From positions 496,001-560,000 of the forward strand of contig JAMWFC010000005.1 of assembly GCA_027475525.1 (NCBI GenBank): a stretch of 64,000 nt of DNA, read 5' to 3'. Both the position numbers and the translations under genes were made by a program. The notes under the pieces were generated by a model. It ran no database searches. It saw only the letters and a list, made by a program, of their open reading frames with translations, and had not been told where the DNA came from. Positions within the stretch are counted from its first letter, which is position 1. Each line of letters begins with the position of its first letter. The stretch is from Macrolepiota albuminosa (taxonomy: Eukaryota; Basidiomycota; Agaricomycetes; Agaricales; Agaricaceae). Shown here piece after piece: positions 31,058 to 41,640 of the stretch.

Positions 31058-32044
31058 TTTCACCTGGTTGTAGATGCTCCTCCCCTTCATAAATCCAGCT
31101 TGGTCTGTGTGTATTATATCCGGGATTGCTTCAGCCAGTTTGTTCTGCAGTGCCCTCATAAGGATCTTGTAGTCAGAATTCAATACCGTGATTGGTCTGT
31201 AGTTGGCTATATCAGCTTTATCATTCTTCTTGTATAGCAGGCACATCCAGCCCTTTGTGAAGCACGTTCCATCCTCTATTCCGTTCTTTTCTATGTCTTC
31301 AATGACTAAACCTAGCGTCTGTACTATATCGAAGCCTTCTTCTCCCTTCTTCTTTCTAACCTTACTTCTGCTATTCAGTATTTTGTATAATTCCACTGGT
31401 ATGCTGTCCGGTCCCGGAGCTTTACCATTTGGTTGTGTTTCCAGCGCTTTGTTTACCTCACTACGTGTGAGTCTCTTCGCTAGTTTTGCCTTTTGTGATT
31501 GGGGGATTTTTACCTTGATCTCACTTAGTACTCTGCTTATTTCCGCCTCCCGTTGTTCCTCATCCTGTGTTAGGCCCTCTTTTTGAAGGTCCTCGTGGTG
31601 ACACCTGGCTATCTCTGCCATCTCCTCGGTTTTGAATGTGTATCGTCGTGCGTCAGTTTCGCTATCAGGTGTATTTTTAATATTTTTTCTCTTTAACCTA
31701 CTTATTACGTCTCTTGGTTTCCTCTCCTTGTTCTGGTTTGACCACTGGCGGCAGATTGATTCCAAGTACATGTGGATATTGGCTCTCGTTGCCTCTACTC
31801 CACCACTATGCTTTTGCGTAAGCTTCAATTTCAGTTCCTCCCCTAGTATTCCTGCAGTCATCATTCTTTCACTTTCGTCCAGTGTCGTGTCATTTAATAC
31901 CTGCTTTATCGATCGCTCCAGTTCCTTTATTCTTCTATCCAATGGGGCTATCATTGTTTTTGATCTTTCTTTAGCCATTCTTACCACCTCCTCTTTCAGG
32001 CTTTGCCAAGTTTCTTGTATGCTGGTGCGCTGTCCATCGGGCCA
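31058..32044 (-). pseudogene. LINE ORF2: linker and reverse transcriptase N-terminal half
   Basis: The minus-strand frame reads NGKAPGPDSIPVELYK, GWMCLLYKKNDKADIANYRPI and HTDQAGFMKGRSIYNQVKTV, the first RT blocks of Tad/I-type LINEs. A Lys/Glu-rich linker precedes them. It is cut on the left by the solo LTR and separated on the right from the endonuclease by an in-frame TGA at about 32047. Confidence 0.85.
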
Positions 32045-33346
32045 TCAGCCATACCTTTCGCAATCCCTCTGCCATTCTATTTTCTTCTGCACCGTGAGAG
32101 CTAGCTCCTCTATGCTTTTTATTAGTTTCCTGTCGTTCAATAGGTGCAGTGGCCAGGGCCACCTGCCCTTGCCTATGAATGGATCCCCGAAGTTTTCTAT
32201 CTTTACTGTGACCATTTTATGGTCTGTTGGTATTGCTGTTTCCTTAGTTGCCCATTCTGCTACGTTATCTAATATATCTTGTGTGGTGTATATCCTGTCT
32301 ATTCGGGACTCTGATCCGGTTGCTTTTTGTGTTAGTGTGTATTCTTTAGTATCTGGGTGGGTTTCTCTCCAGCCGTCGTTCAGTTGGAGAGTGGTCATCA
32401 ATTCATGCAAGGATGATGTGGCTGCCGTGTTGTCTCTGTGGCTTGGCAGTCTGTCTATTGCGTCTTCTACTAAGTTAAAATCACCTGAGATTATATCCGG
32501 ATAGGGAAGTTGCGTTGTTCTGTTACTCCATTTCTGTCTCAGCTTTTCCCAGAACTCTCTGTTCTCTTTTGGGGCATTGGGTGCGTAGATGTTTAGGATT
32601 GACAGCACTTTTCTTGCATGCCATGGTATGGTCATTAAGATTGCTCTTCCTGGGATGACTGTTTTCACTTTTGCTCCCTCCCAGTTCAATATGCTTTTAT
32701 TTACTGCAAAGGCTACTCCTTTTGAGTTTGGCTGGTTCGGATCAGCAGAGTTATAAACTGCTATGTTTCTCAGGCTTTTATTCAGTTCTAGTGCTTGACT
32801 TTCGTCCAGGTGTGTTTCTTGTACCGCTAATATACTCAATCTGTTTGTTTTCATCACTCTGTTTATCTTATTCCACTTATGACTTGCGTTATAGATTGTT
32901 GTCGCTCCCCTCCCCTGAATATTAAGTGTTCCTATCCTTATGTTCGCTCTTGTGTTTTTTTGTATTCTCTTCTTCGATTCTCTGGGTCTTGTTCTGGTTC
33001 GGGCATGGCCTGGTTGTGAGTGCCCGCTTTCCAGTTCAGTGTTATTGCTTGTTTCCATTAGCGCTTCCTCTTCTATGTCGCTTGTCGTTCCCTCATCAGG
33101 GCTTCCCATTGGTATTGGGGTTCTCCTTGGGGGTCCCGAGTCTTCTATTGGTTCCTCCTCTCTCCAAGTCCTTTTCGTCGATTCTATTCTATTATTTTGA
33201 GGGGAAACCCCCCTTGAGATGGTTGGGCAGCTGCTGCACGAATGGGTGGACCCTTCATTGCTGCTGTCTCCTCCTGCCCCTAGGGTACATGCTCTGGGAT
33301 CCTCCATCCCATTCATCCCCTGTAATACAATCATTGGAGCAATCAA
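32045..33346 (-). CDS. LINE ORF2: AP-type endonuclease
   Basis: 433-codon open frame. After a Ser/Arg-rich N-terminus, the exonuclease-endonuclease-phosphatase fold begins with IRIGTLNIQGRG (the Asn of block 1), ILAVQETHLDES (catalytic Glu), ILNIYAPNAP, ISGDFNLVEDAIDR (Asp, Asn), ESRIDRIYTT (Asp) and PTDHKMVTVKI (Asp-His). All metal and catalytic positions of LINE endonucleases are present. This enzyme nicks the target DNA to start target-primed reverse transcription. The frame ends in TGA before the RT, where uninterrupted reading is expected. Confidence 0.88.
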   Translation of the reverse strand: MIAPMIVLQGMNGMEDPRACTLGAGGDSSNEGSTHSCSSCPTISRGVSPQNNRIESTKRTWREEEPIEDSGPPRRTPIPMGSPDEGTTSDIEEEALMETSNNTELESGHSQPGHARTRTRPRESKKRIQKNTRANIRIGTLNIQGRGATTIYNASHKWNKINRVMKTNRLSILAVQETHLDESQALELNKSLRNIAVYNSADPNQPNSKGVAFAVNKSILNWEGAKVKTVIPGRAILMTIPWHARKVLSILNIYAPNAPKENREFWEKLRQKWSNRTTQLPYPDIISGDFNLVEDAIDRLPSHRDNTAATSSLHELMTTLQLNDGWRETHPDTKEYTLTQKATGSESRIDRIYTTQDILDNVAEWATKETAIPTDHKMVTVKIENFGDPFIGKGRWPWPLHLLNDRKLIKSIEELALTVQKKIEWQRDCERYG

Positions 33347-33815
33347 TATATGGCCCCCAGTTTACGATCATTGTCTGGGGGACTGGTGGGCTTTCCGGCC
33401 CATAGGTCCTCAACCCACTCTGTTAAGGCCTATTTTCCACGGCCACGCTGTCATATCCACCGCATTGCCTTTATTCCAGGTTCGGCTGAGGTTTTGAATG
33501 ACTTAGTCTCTCACGACATGCCTCAGGTGACCTAAATAGGTTGGCGTTTGTTAATGGCAACCCTCGAGTTAGCCATTGCCTCCTATATTTGGAGGGATCG
33601 CCCACCCCCAGAGCTTTCCTGTTCTCGCAGTATATTTGGGCACCAGGGGCTTCGGACAGTGCTCACTGGGCTCGTCACTGCCCTCCCACTCATTGGGCCT
33701 CCTACTGGCCCTCATAGTTGCTCTGGTCTGGATCCTGGTACAACTTGTGGTAGGTCTGTTTATGCGTAGGACATTCATATGTTTATTGGGCACTACTATT
33801 TAGATTCTTTGGTGA
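33347..33815. other. LINE ORF1-ORF2 interval
   Basis: No confident coding sequence; it contains the start region of ORF2 on the minus strand and a spacer from ORF1. Confidence 0.45.
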
Positions 33816-35255
33816 TTAACTAAGTCCAGTTCTGCCCCTTCCTCTCCCATGGAAGCTATTGCCCCTGTTGCTAATTAGACCCATCCCTGGTCTCGCTTCT
33901 GTCGTGGTTTGTTGTGGGAGGTCTCCCTTTGGCCCCAGCCAGCCAGGAATCTTTGGGAAAGGGCACAGCCCTGCTGGATGGTCTATACTTTTACATCTTG
34001 TGCATTTGAAGGTTCGGACTGTGCCTACTGACATGTACGGGATGTAGTATCTGAGGCTTTTGATTATTGCGGCCCATTCATTTTGGATTGCAGAGTCTTG
34101 TGAAATCGGGGGAACGTGAATATTCCAGAGGGTCTCTGTCCCAGCGTTTTTTGGGCGAGCCATGATTAGTGGGGAGGCCCTAACCATTTCCGCATGGTAG
34201 AACAGTATTTCTGTCGGTGTTATTGCTTCGAAGTCTTCTTTGTTAACAGGAAAGTTTTGGGTGAGGAATTTGAGGAGTGGCTCTCTTTCATTGTCTTGCT
34301 TACTAAGTCTGCAATTTTCCTCCCTCCCTCCTCGTTTGTGGGCACCCTGAAGTTGGCCAAGGTGAATATGTACGACGTAGTGTTGGGAGAGAATGGAATT
34401 GCTATGAATGTGGCCTCTGGGGTCGACCATACTCCCCTTCTGACCAGCATTTGTGCTATTACTAGGGGGGCCGCTGTGATATAGAGCCAGGGAGGGCAGT
34501 GTGCCCCATTGTGGGGGCCTATCGGTTCACCTACTTGTACATCCTGGATTCCAAAGAGCCTAGCTATAGTCATTTGGAATTGGTCTATCAGTCTCTGTAC
34601 CCGCATCAAGTGGATAAATAAAGCACTTGTAAACACCATCCGTTTTCCATTTGTTGACTATGTCGAGCTGTGCACTTCCGAATACGTTTAGGCTTGTCCA
34701 GCCGTGTACTGTTGGGAACCCTCCCTGGAGGACTGGGGTGAGCTCGGTGTGAGTGAGGCTCATATAGGGGGGGTTGGGGTCCGGACCCTCTCTCTGTATG
34801 GGGTCGTTCCTATTCGTCCCCAGTGTGTTGTAGTTGCCGGGCCTGGGTGTATTCGCCACCTGTTGGGTCCTCCCTTGGGTGGACTGGGGGGTCCGGTTTG
34901 TCATCACCTCTACTCCTGTTGGCATTTCTGCCTCATTTGGCCTTACAGGTTTGACACTGGTACCTCTGAAGGTTCTATCCCATCTCTTGTCCTCATCCTC
35001 GTCCATCTGGTTGTTCCCCAGCAACTCTCTGCTACGCGCTGGTGGGGTTTTAAGGACGTAGTTGCTTGAGGTGTCAGGCATCATTAGCGGTTCGTTTTCT
35101 ACGGTAGGATTTAATGGTCCGTCACCTGTACCCGGCGATATTCTTTCCTCTGGGGTTTGTAAGGGGTCCATCTCCATCTCCGTTGAGTTATGTTTTGGAT
35201 TTGGGGATCTATTAGCTTCCCTTCGAGCTCTGTGTTTTAGGGAAGTTGGCTCCAT
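33816..35255 (-). pseudogene. LINE ORF1 (Gag-like, zinc knuckle), frameshifted
   Basis: Three overlapping minus-strand pieces (34560-35255, 34220-34639 and 33816-34430) form one ORF1 with about two frameshifts. The N-terminus (MEPTSLKHRARREANR) is followed by a low-complexity region rich in Thr, Pro, Asn and Gln. A central domain reads FIAIPFSPNTTSYIFTLANF. Near the end, CTRCKSIDHPAGLC is a CCHC knuckle (C-x2-C-x4-H-x4-C) and the tail is basic (GRGRGRTG). ORF1 proteins bind LINE RNA. No 77-bp duplication explains the frame breaks, so they are genuine decay. Confidence 0.75.
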
Positions 35256-35954
35256 CCCCTGGTTGTGCTGTCTTATTCTTGTACATAGCTTGCTTTTATA
35301 GTTTGACTTATACTTTGACTTTCTTTGTACAGGTTCTCGGTATGTTTTGTTGTGGTGATTTCCTGGTTTCGTCTCAGTTAGTTGGCTGAAACTTTGTTCT
35401 GCCCCTCTTGGTTTGGGACATTCTCTCTTTGTTGGGTTCTGCTACCTTTGTTTTCTTATATGGGTCTTGGGATTGAGGATTTATGTCTACGATTGAGGTT
35501 GTTACATCTACCGTTCATGGAGTTCATCCTTTTTTTTTGCGGAGTAGCTGGCTTTATGGGACTTAATTCATGGCTCAGGGGTTTTCCGTCCGGATGAGTT
35601 GTTTCACTAATCCACCTCTATTGTTTGGCAGTTTATCATTTTTTACTGCAGGGATCTGTCCCCTTTGTGTTCTCCCTGTATGTTGTTGTGCCGGTTTTCT
35701 GCGTTGGGTCTTTATTTGGTTATAAATTTTTGTCCGATTGCTTCCGGTGCAGTAGGCTCATTCAATGGGGCTTTTCTCACTCCCATCATATTCGGATGTC
35801 TTTCTTCGTTCAGGTAGGTTTCTTTTGTTGGGGAGGGGGTATCTATCTCCTTCAGCGTGGGTCATATCGACCTCTGTTTCAAGTTTTCAAAACCTGAGTA
35901 ATTGATTTTGAACTCCGACCATAGTGGTGGTTTGGAACAAGGAGCCCCCCTTCT
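35256..35954 (-). other. LINE 5' untranslated region
   Basis: Non-coding, T/G-rich on the plus strand. It ends at the right target duplication; the LINE 5' end begins AGAAGGGGGG on the minus strand, typical of a full-length copy. Confidence 0.6.
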
Positions 35955-36130
35955 ATCTGAATAGTCTTTGTCCTGCCAAAGGCACTTTGCGTCACGTGCA
36001 CTTGCTTCATGTGCTCTGCCAAGCTTTGGCTTTGCTTTCCTGCACGCATCTGAATAGTCTTCGTCCTGCCAAAGGCACTTTGCGTCACATGTACTTGCTT
36101 TACATGTTTGTCAAGCTTTGGCTTTGCTTG
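35955..36130. repeat. 93-bp tandem repeat, about two units
   Basis: ATCTGAATAGTC recurs at 35955 and 36048, giving a 93-bp period. Each unit carries CCAAAGGCACTTTGCGTCAC and AAGCTTTGGCTTTGC; the first has CACGTG, the second CACATG. The first 15 bp are also the LINE target duplication. The second unit decays into the AT-rich Helitron region. Confidence 0.88.
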
Positions 36131-36436
36131 CTCTCTTGCATACAAGCGAAAATTTTTGTAAAAACTTCATACTATCAATTGCTTGCTTGCTTCACTATAT
36201 GCTAATTTTTTTATATTATGATTTTGATTTAACATGTTTTTTTTTTAGTTACTACTTGCATTATAGCCTTTGCTGCAATATTCAACATTGCTACTTTTTA
36301 TAAACTTTCTGTCTCTACGACAAATAATAATACTTTCTTATGTTTCCTCTTATTAAATTTGCATGCATTGCTCCTCGCATTTTAGATGAAAATGAATGCC
36401 CTCTATCTAATATTGAACATTATACAGATGATTATC

Positions 36437-36590
36437 CTATATATTATAATCCTCTTTATTATCCTGATTTATATTCTCATATATTTCAATCATCTCAATC
36501 TATTATTAATTGGCTATATATTATAATCCTCTTTATTATCCTGATTTATATTCTCATATATTTCAATCATCTCAATCTATTATTAATTGG
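36437..36590. repeat. 77-bp perfect tandem duplication (Helitron)
   Basis: Copies 36437-36513 and 36514-36590 are identical; they split the N-terminal ORF. Confidence 0.96.
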
Positions 36591-37246
36591 CTTCTTATTA
36601 TATTTCAAAATACTGCATCTTTATCTAAATTTTTTATTTATTTTTTAAACAATAAATTTTATATATGTGATATTACTAAGCGAATATCTATTGCTTTAAA
36701 TTGTTTTGATATTTCATCGCAACATTTTCATCCCAGACATTATCATACTGCATTTTTAAATTCTAATTTGTCTGCTTTGCATGCTCATCATCCAATTTGG
36801 TTTTATTATAGCAACCAACATTATATTGATTCTTTGCATGAACTTAGTTTTAAAATTCTTTCAGAGCATTTTATAACATTTAGACATCAATGGTTAACTT
36901 TTAATAATAATCAACTTGCTTCTGCTTTAAATATTACTATTTCTAATGAATCTTTGCATACTCTTTATTATCAATTAATGATTCAAACTTTTAATGAAGC
37001 TGCTACTAAATGTTTTGTTATTCCTGATAATCCTTCTTTAAATTTATCAATTAAAAAAAACCATAATGCATTTTTATATGATTTATTAAATTCTTCTATT
37101 ATTAATCCTAATATTATACCCTCCAAACAATTTCCTAAAAAAACTCTTCGTCTTTTACTTTTACAATTACATCCTTCTCGACGTCCTAAATTTGACTGCA
37201 CTCATTCAAGTATGGTCAAAGCTATTATTACTAGTTTCCATATGTG

Positions 37247-37400
37247 ATGCACTTTACTTATGTCTTGTACTTTATCTCAAATTCATTCATATATTTTATG
37301 CTATAATTATAAGCAAATTGTTTATGCACTTTACTTATGTCTTGTACTTTATCTCAAATTCATTCATATATTTTATGCTATAATTATAAGCAAATTGTTT
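37247..37400. repeat. 77-bp perfect tandem duplication (Helitron)
   Basis: Copies 37247-37323 and 37324-37400 are identical. Confidence 0.96.
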
Positions 37401-37830
37401 TTTCTTCATCTTTTGAAGAATCTATTTATTCACTTTTAGAATTAGAATATAGTTCTTATTTATTATCTATTCTTACTTTGTCGCGCAATAAGCATCTTAA
37501 ATCTATTCGATATTCAAATAAAATTATAAAAGCAGAATTAAATATTAATCAGCACAATAAAATTATAAATGAATGGCCAACTGTGCCTAATGATGATCTT
37601 ATTATGAATTGTGCTGAAAATTATTGCAAAGCTTCTACTTGGATTCCTCCTAAAATTTGTGCAGTTTGTGCTTGCCAACAATCTTGCTCATTTATTAAAT
37701 TATTTTCTATCACTTCTTTTCAAGATGTCAAATAATTAAATCTTGATATTTTAAAAATATTTGATTTGCGCTTTTGTAATGACTTTTCTACTCTTTCTAC
37801 TTATCTTGCTGGCTTAATGTTAGATATGTG

Positions 37831-37984
37831 AGGTATTTTACAAAATTCTTCTATAACAATTTATATTTGTCATGATTGTAATATTGATTTAAATAAGCAA
37901 TGTATACAGGTATTTTACAAAATTCTTCTATAACAATTTATATTTGTCATGATTGTAATATTGATTTAAATAAGCAATGTATAC
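37831..37984. repeat. 77-bp perfect tandem duplication (Helitron)
   Basis: Copies 37831-37907 and 37908-37984 are identical; they lie in the Cys-rich segment. Confidence 0.96.
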
Positions 37985-38556
37985 CTAAATTCTCTTTAGC
38001 TAATAATCTTTATAGAGGTAAGCTTCCAGAAGAATTTTCTGATTTAATATGAATAGAAGAAATGGCTTGTGCTATTTATTCTAATTCTGCTTATATTACG
38101 CATCTTCATCAATCTTCTGATCCTAAACAACCTAAAGTATTTTATGATAATACATATGCTCATGATATGAATATTGTTTCTACTGCTTCTGCTTTACCTC
38201 ATACACCTGATTATATTTCTGGCAAACTTTCTATTGTATTTATTGGTCCTGGCCAATATAAATCTGATTGTTTAAAAAATATATTTTGTATTCAGAAAAA
38301 AAAAATTTAGAATTTTTTATTTTGGTTAAAATATAATGCTCAAAATCCTTTATATGCTAATATTGAACTTGATCAATATGCATTAAATCTTTATCCTGAT
38401 GATGCTGCTCTTCCTAATATTCATGATCGTGTTATTCATGATACTGAACTTTCAGTAAAAGAATCTTTTGATACAGAAACTGCTGGATTTTCAAATCATC
38501 CTGCTTTAGAAATACAAAGTGATAATTTAGAAAATCCTACAATTTTTTTAGAGCAT

Positions 38557-40722
38557 ATGGGAGTATCTGATCCTGAATGCGCTAAAATTCAAGGTCGCAC
38601 ATTCACAGCTTCTGCTTTGCGCTCATTAGTTGAAAAAAATAATAATCATCCAGATTTATTAATTTATAAAGAAAGCATTGCAATTAATGAATATAATAAT
38701 CCTAATTTATTTTCTGGTATGTTTCCATCTTTATATCCTTATAGTTGTGGTGGATTTGAAGATTCAAAGCGCCCTACTAAACTTAATTTTGATAGTCATT
38801 TGAATTATTTATTTGATTGTGCAGATAGAGAATTTTGCTATCATTATTCTTTTATTTTCATAGCTTTAAATATAAAACAACGTCGCAATGCTCATTTATT
38901 TACTTCTTTTACAGTTAAAAGTTCAAAATTTCAATCTATTGCTGATAAACTTGTATCTATTTCTTCTGATGTTCTTTTATCTGCAGCTAAATTAATAGAA
39001 AAAGAAGGTAATGCTCAATCATTTTCTAATGAAGAAAAACAAGTATTTGATTTATTAAAAGAAGTTAATACTATAGCAGCTCATATTCCTGGTTCACAAA
39101 GTTCTAAAATGCGATGTAGAAATGAAATTTATAATTATTCTGCTTATTTTGGAATGCCAGCACTTTATTTTACAGCTAATCCTAGTGCTATCCATAGTCC
39201 AATATTTCATGTTATGTATGGTGACACTTCAATAAATCTTGATGATTGTTTTCCTATTATGGTTGATAGTACTAAAAGAGCTTTAAGATTAGCAAAAGAT
39301 CCTGTTGCTGCTGCTGATTTTTTTGATTTTGCAATTCACTGCATGTTTGAGCATTTATTTGGATGGAACTTTAGTAAAAACCAATCTTTGCCTAATAGTG
39401 GAATTTTAGGTCATTTATCTGCATTTTATGGTTCAAATGAATTAACTGAGCGAGGACAATGGCATGCTCATTTTTTGATTTGGTTATTAGGTGCTCCTAA
39501 TCCTTCTGATCTTCATGATCGGTTAAAAGCAGATTCTGAATATGATAAAAAACTTTTTGCTTTTCTTGAAAGTATTATCCATCATCATTTACCTGATATT
39601 GAATGGTCTATTGATTCAAATTATGAACCTCGAATTGAACGACCTCCTTGAGTTCCTTCTAAACTTAACCGATCTTATTCTGAAATTCAAACTTGAAAAA
39701 TACTTATGGATTCTGAAATTAAAAAATGTGGTGAAGCTCTTCAGCGCCACAATTGCTGAGCTGTTTGTTATAAGTATGGTAATGATAATCAATGTCGCTT
39801 TAAATTTCCTCATGAACTTGTTCCTCAATCTAAATTTGATCCTGATACAAATTCTATATACCTTCTTTGTAAAGATGCTATTATTAATTATTTTAATCCA
39901 ATTATTTTAGTATATTGCCGTCATAATCATGATTTAAAATGTATTTTTTCAGGAAAAGCTGCTAAAGCTGCAATGTATTATATTACTGATTATATTACTA
40001 AATCAGATTTAAAAACATATCAAATATTATCACTTTTTTCTAAAGCTGTTTTACAATCTTCTGATTCTTTAAAAGAAAATTCCTCTCAAATTAATGCTAA
40101 AACTTTACTTCATAAATGTTTATCTCAATTAACTAAGCAGCAACAAATTCATGCTCAACAAGCTGCATGGTATATTCGAGGCTACACAGATAGTTTTTCT
40201 TCTCATCAAACAGTTCCTATGTTATCAAACTTGCTTATGCATTGGATTAAATCTAATATGCTAAATTCAAATTATGCTAATATATGCGCTAATTCTTTTA
40301 CTAATATTGATGAAAATGATGATATTGAACCTGTTGCCCTTAAAATTTCTGTAGATTCAAAAGGCAAACTTATTTCAAGTACTCAAATAGATCATTATAT
40401 TTATCGAGATTTTAATTTATCTAATATTTGCTTTTATAATTTTGTATTGCGATTTAAACTTGAACTTATATCTAAAATTACATGTAACAATCAAAATAAA
40501 GCCTGTCTTGGTACATTCAAGCGCTGAAAACTTGAACATTCTCATCCTTTATGCAATACTCATCAGTTAATTGAATATATTAATTTTGACCGAGGAGATG
40601 CTAATAAATTAATTATTCTGTGAATTTGTGGTATTTCTATTCTGCACTCTTCATCTTCTGATTTTCAGTTATTTGCTTTAGCTCATTTTAAGCCTTTTAG
40701 TTTTAATATACCTCTTATCTCA
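38557..40722 (+). pseudogene. Helitron Rep: HUH nuclease domain
   Basis: Open 38557-39651 (MGVSDPECAKIQGRTF, SGMFPSLYPYSCGGF, YSAYFGMPALYFTANPSA). It has the two-His metal motif in ERGQWHAHFLIWL near 39450-39485. After TGA codons at 39649, 39694 and 39754 (Arg, Trp and Arg expected), VCYKYGNDNQCRFKFPHE and CRHNHDLKC lead to the catalytic tyrosine helix AAKAAMYYITDYITKSD near 39965-40005. The Rep nuclease nicks and joins single strands for rolling-circle transposition. His-x-His and both Tyr are kept. Stops at 40525 and 40621 follow. Confidence 0.85.
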
Positions 40723-40888
40723 ATGCATCAATCTATTGAAAAGACATGGAATGACTTTACTTTTTCATCTCAAAGTATATCTATTATGAAAAATTGGGAA
40801 GCTCTTCATGAATATGAAGATGAAAGAGATGCTGAAAGGCTTAGAATAAAAGAACAATTTTTAAAAGAATCTGAAACTTTAACTCGGC

Positions 40889-41041
40889 TAGCTGCTTTTG
40901 ATAATGAAATTTCAAATTTAAATAATAATAATATAAATTCAGCTCAGACAGATTTTAAAATATATTAGCTGCTTTTGATAATGAAATTTCAAATTTAAAT
41001 AATAATAATAAAATTCAGCTCAGACAGATTTTAAAATATAT
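40889..41041. repeat. 77-bp tandem duplication, second copy 1 bp shorter
   Basis: TAGCTGCTTTTGAT recurs 77 bp later; the second copy lacks one base in an AAT run. Confidence 0.88.
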
Positions 41042-41496
41042 CAAGATTTATTGCAATTACAATCTTCTAATTGGTTTATTTATAATACTAATACATTATC
41101 TATACCATTAAATAATTCTTTACCTGATATTACTTTTTCTAATTTAAAAAAGTGGAAACAAGAAGTTAAATATCAAGAAAATTTTTTAAAATCTATGTGT
41201 CAAAATTCTTTAGATTGCAATAATTCTTTGTTAAATTCTACTTAAATTTAAATAATAATAATATAAATTCAGCTCAGACAGATTTTAAAATATATCAAGA
41301 TTTATTGCAATTACAATCTTCTAATTGGTTTATTTATAATACTAATACATTATCTATACCATTAAATAATTCTTTACCTGATATTACTTTTTCTAATTTA
41401 AAAAAGTGGAAACAAGAAGTTAAATATCAAGAAAATTTTTTAAAATCTATGTGTCAAAATTCTTTAGATTGCAATAATTCTTTGTTAAATTCTACT
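40989..41496. repeat. 254-bp tandem duplication
   Basis: CAAGATTTATTGCAATTAC occurs at 41042 and 41296 with near-identical surroundings, a 254-bp period. 254 is twice 127, another common assembler k value, but this may be coincidence. Confidence 0.85.
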
Positions 41497-41640
41497 TTAA
41501 TTCCTAATACTGAAATATATACAAATATAAAAAAAAACATAGTTACTGATTATAATGATATTCCTTCTACTGAAAATACATCTTCTATTAATTGTTATAA
41601 TTCTGAATCTCAATCTGAATTGCTGCAAAAATCATATTAG

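Larger units (their letters stand above)
20313..35954 (-). mobile_element. full-length Tad1-like LINE with two nested insertions
   Basis: Non-LTR retrotransposon on the minus strand. Its 5' end is at 35954 (starting AGAAGGGGGG) and its 3' end is a poly(A) tail seen as 31 T at 20313-20343. A 15-bp duplication (ATCTGAATAGTCTTT) flanks both ends. The order is ORF1 with zinc knuckle, AP-endonuclease, reverse transcriptase, RNase H and a CCHC-like finger, as in Tad/I-type LINEs. Two later insertions interrupt it: a chromovirus (22257-28904) in the RT-RNase H linker, and a solo LTR (30210-31053) inside the RT. Without these it is about 8.1 kb. ORF2 has in-frame TGA codons near 32047 and 29678, so the copy was probably dead even before the insertions. 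Confidence 0.9.
36340..38556 (+). pseudogene. Helitron protein, N-terminal part
   Basis: The path starts at ATG 36340 (MFPLIKFACIAPRIL) and contains CAVCACQQSC and CHDCNIDLNKQC (Cys-rich, probably zinc-binding), FSLANNLYRGKLPEEF, THLHQSSDPKQPKVF and HDMNIVSTASALPHTP with FIGPGQYK. These blocks precede the Rep domain in agaricomycete Helitrons. Stops: TGA near 37247 and 37829, TAA near 37735, TGA near 38051 (Trp expected) and TAG at 38308-38310 (Trp expected). Three 77-bp duplications (36437, 37247, 37831) also shift the frame. Confidence 0.72.
40723..41640 (+). pseudogene. Helitron Rep-helicase linker, disturbed by local duplications
   Basis: Charged linker (MHQSIEKTWNDFTFSSQSI, YEDERDAERLRIKEQF). 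It contains a 77-bp duplication at 40889 (second copy lacking one base) followed by a 254-bp tandem duplication (about 40989-41496), so the same peptide MQLQSSNWFIYNTN appears twice. A frame change near 41620 connects to the helicase frame at IILEETLNEKQIIAFKII. Confidence 0.6.

Noticed and set aside
31203..32504. Long plus-strand ORFs rich in Ser, Leu and Phe
   Set aside because: Antisense of the LINE endonuclease and RT, which carry all catalytic motifs on the minus strand.
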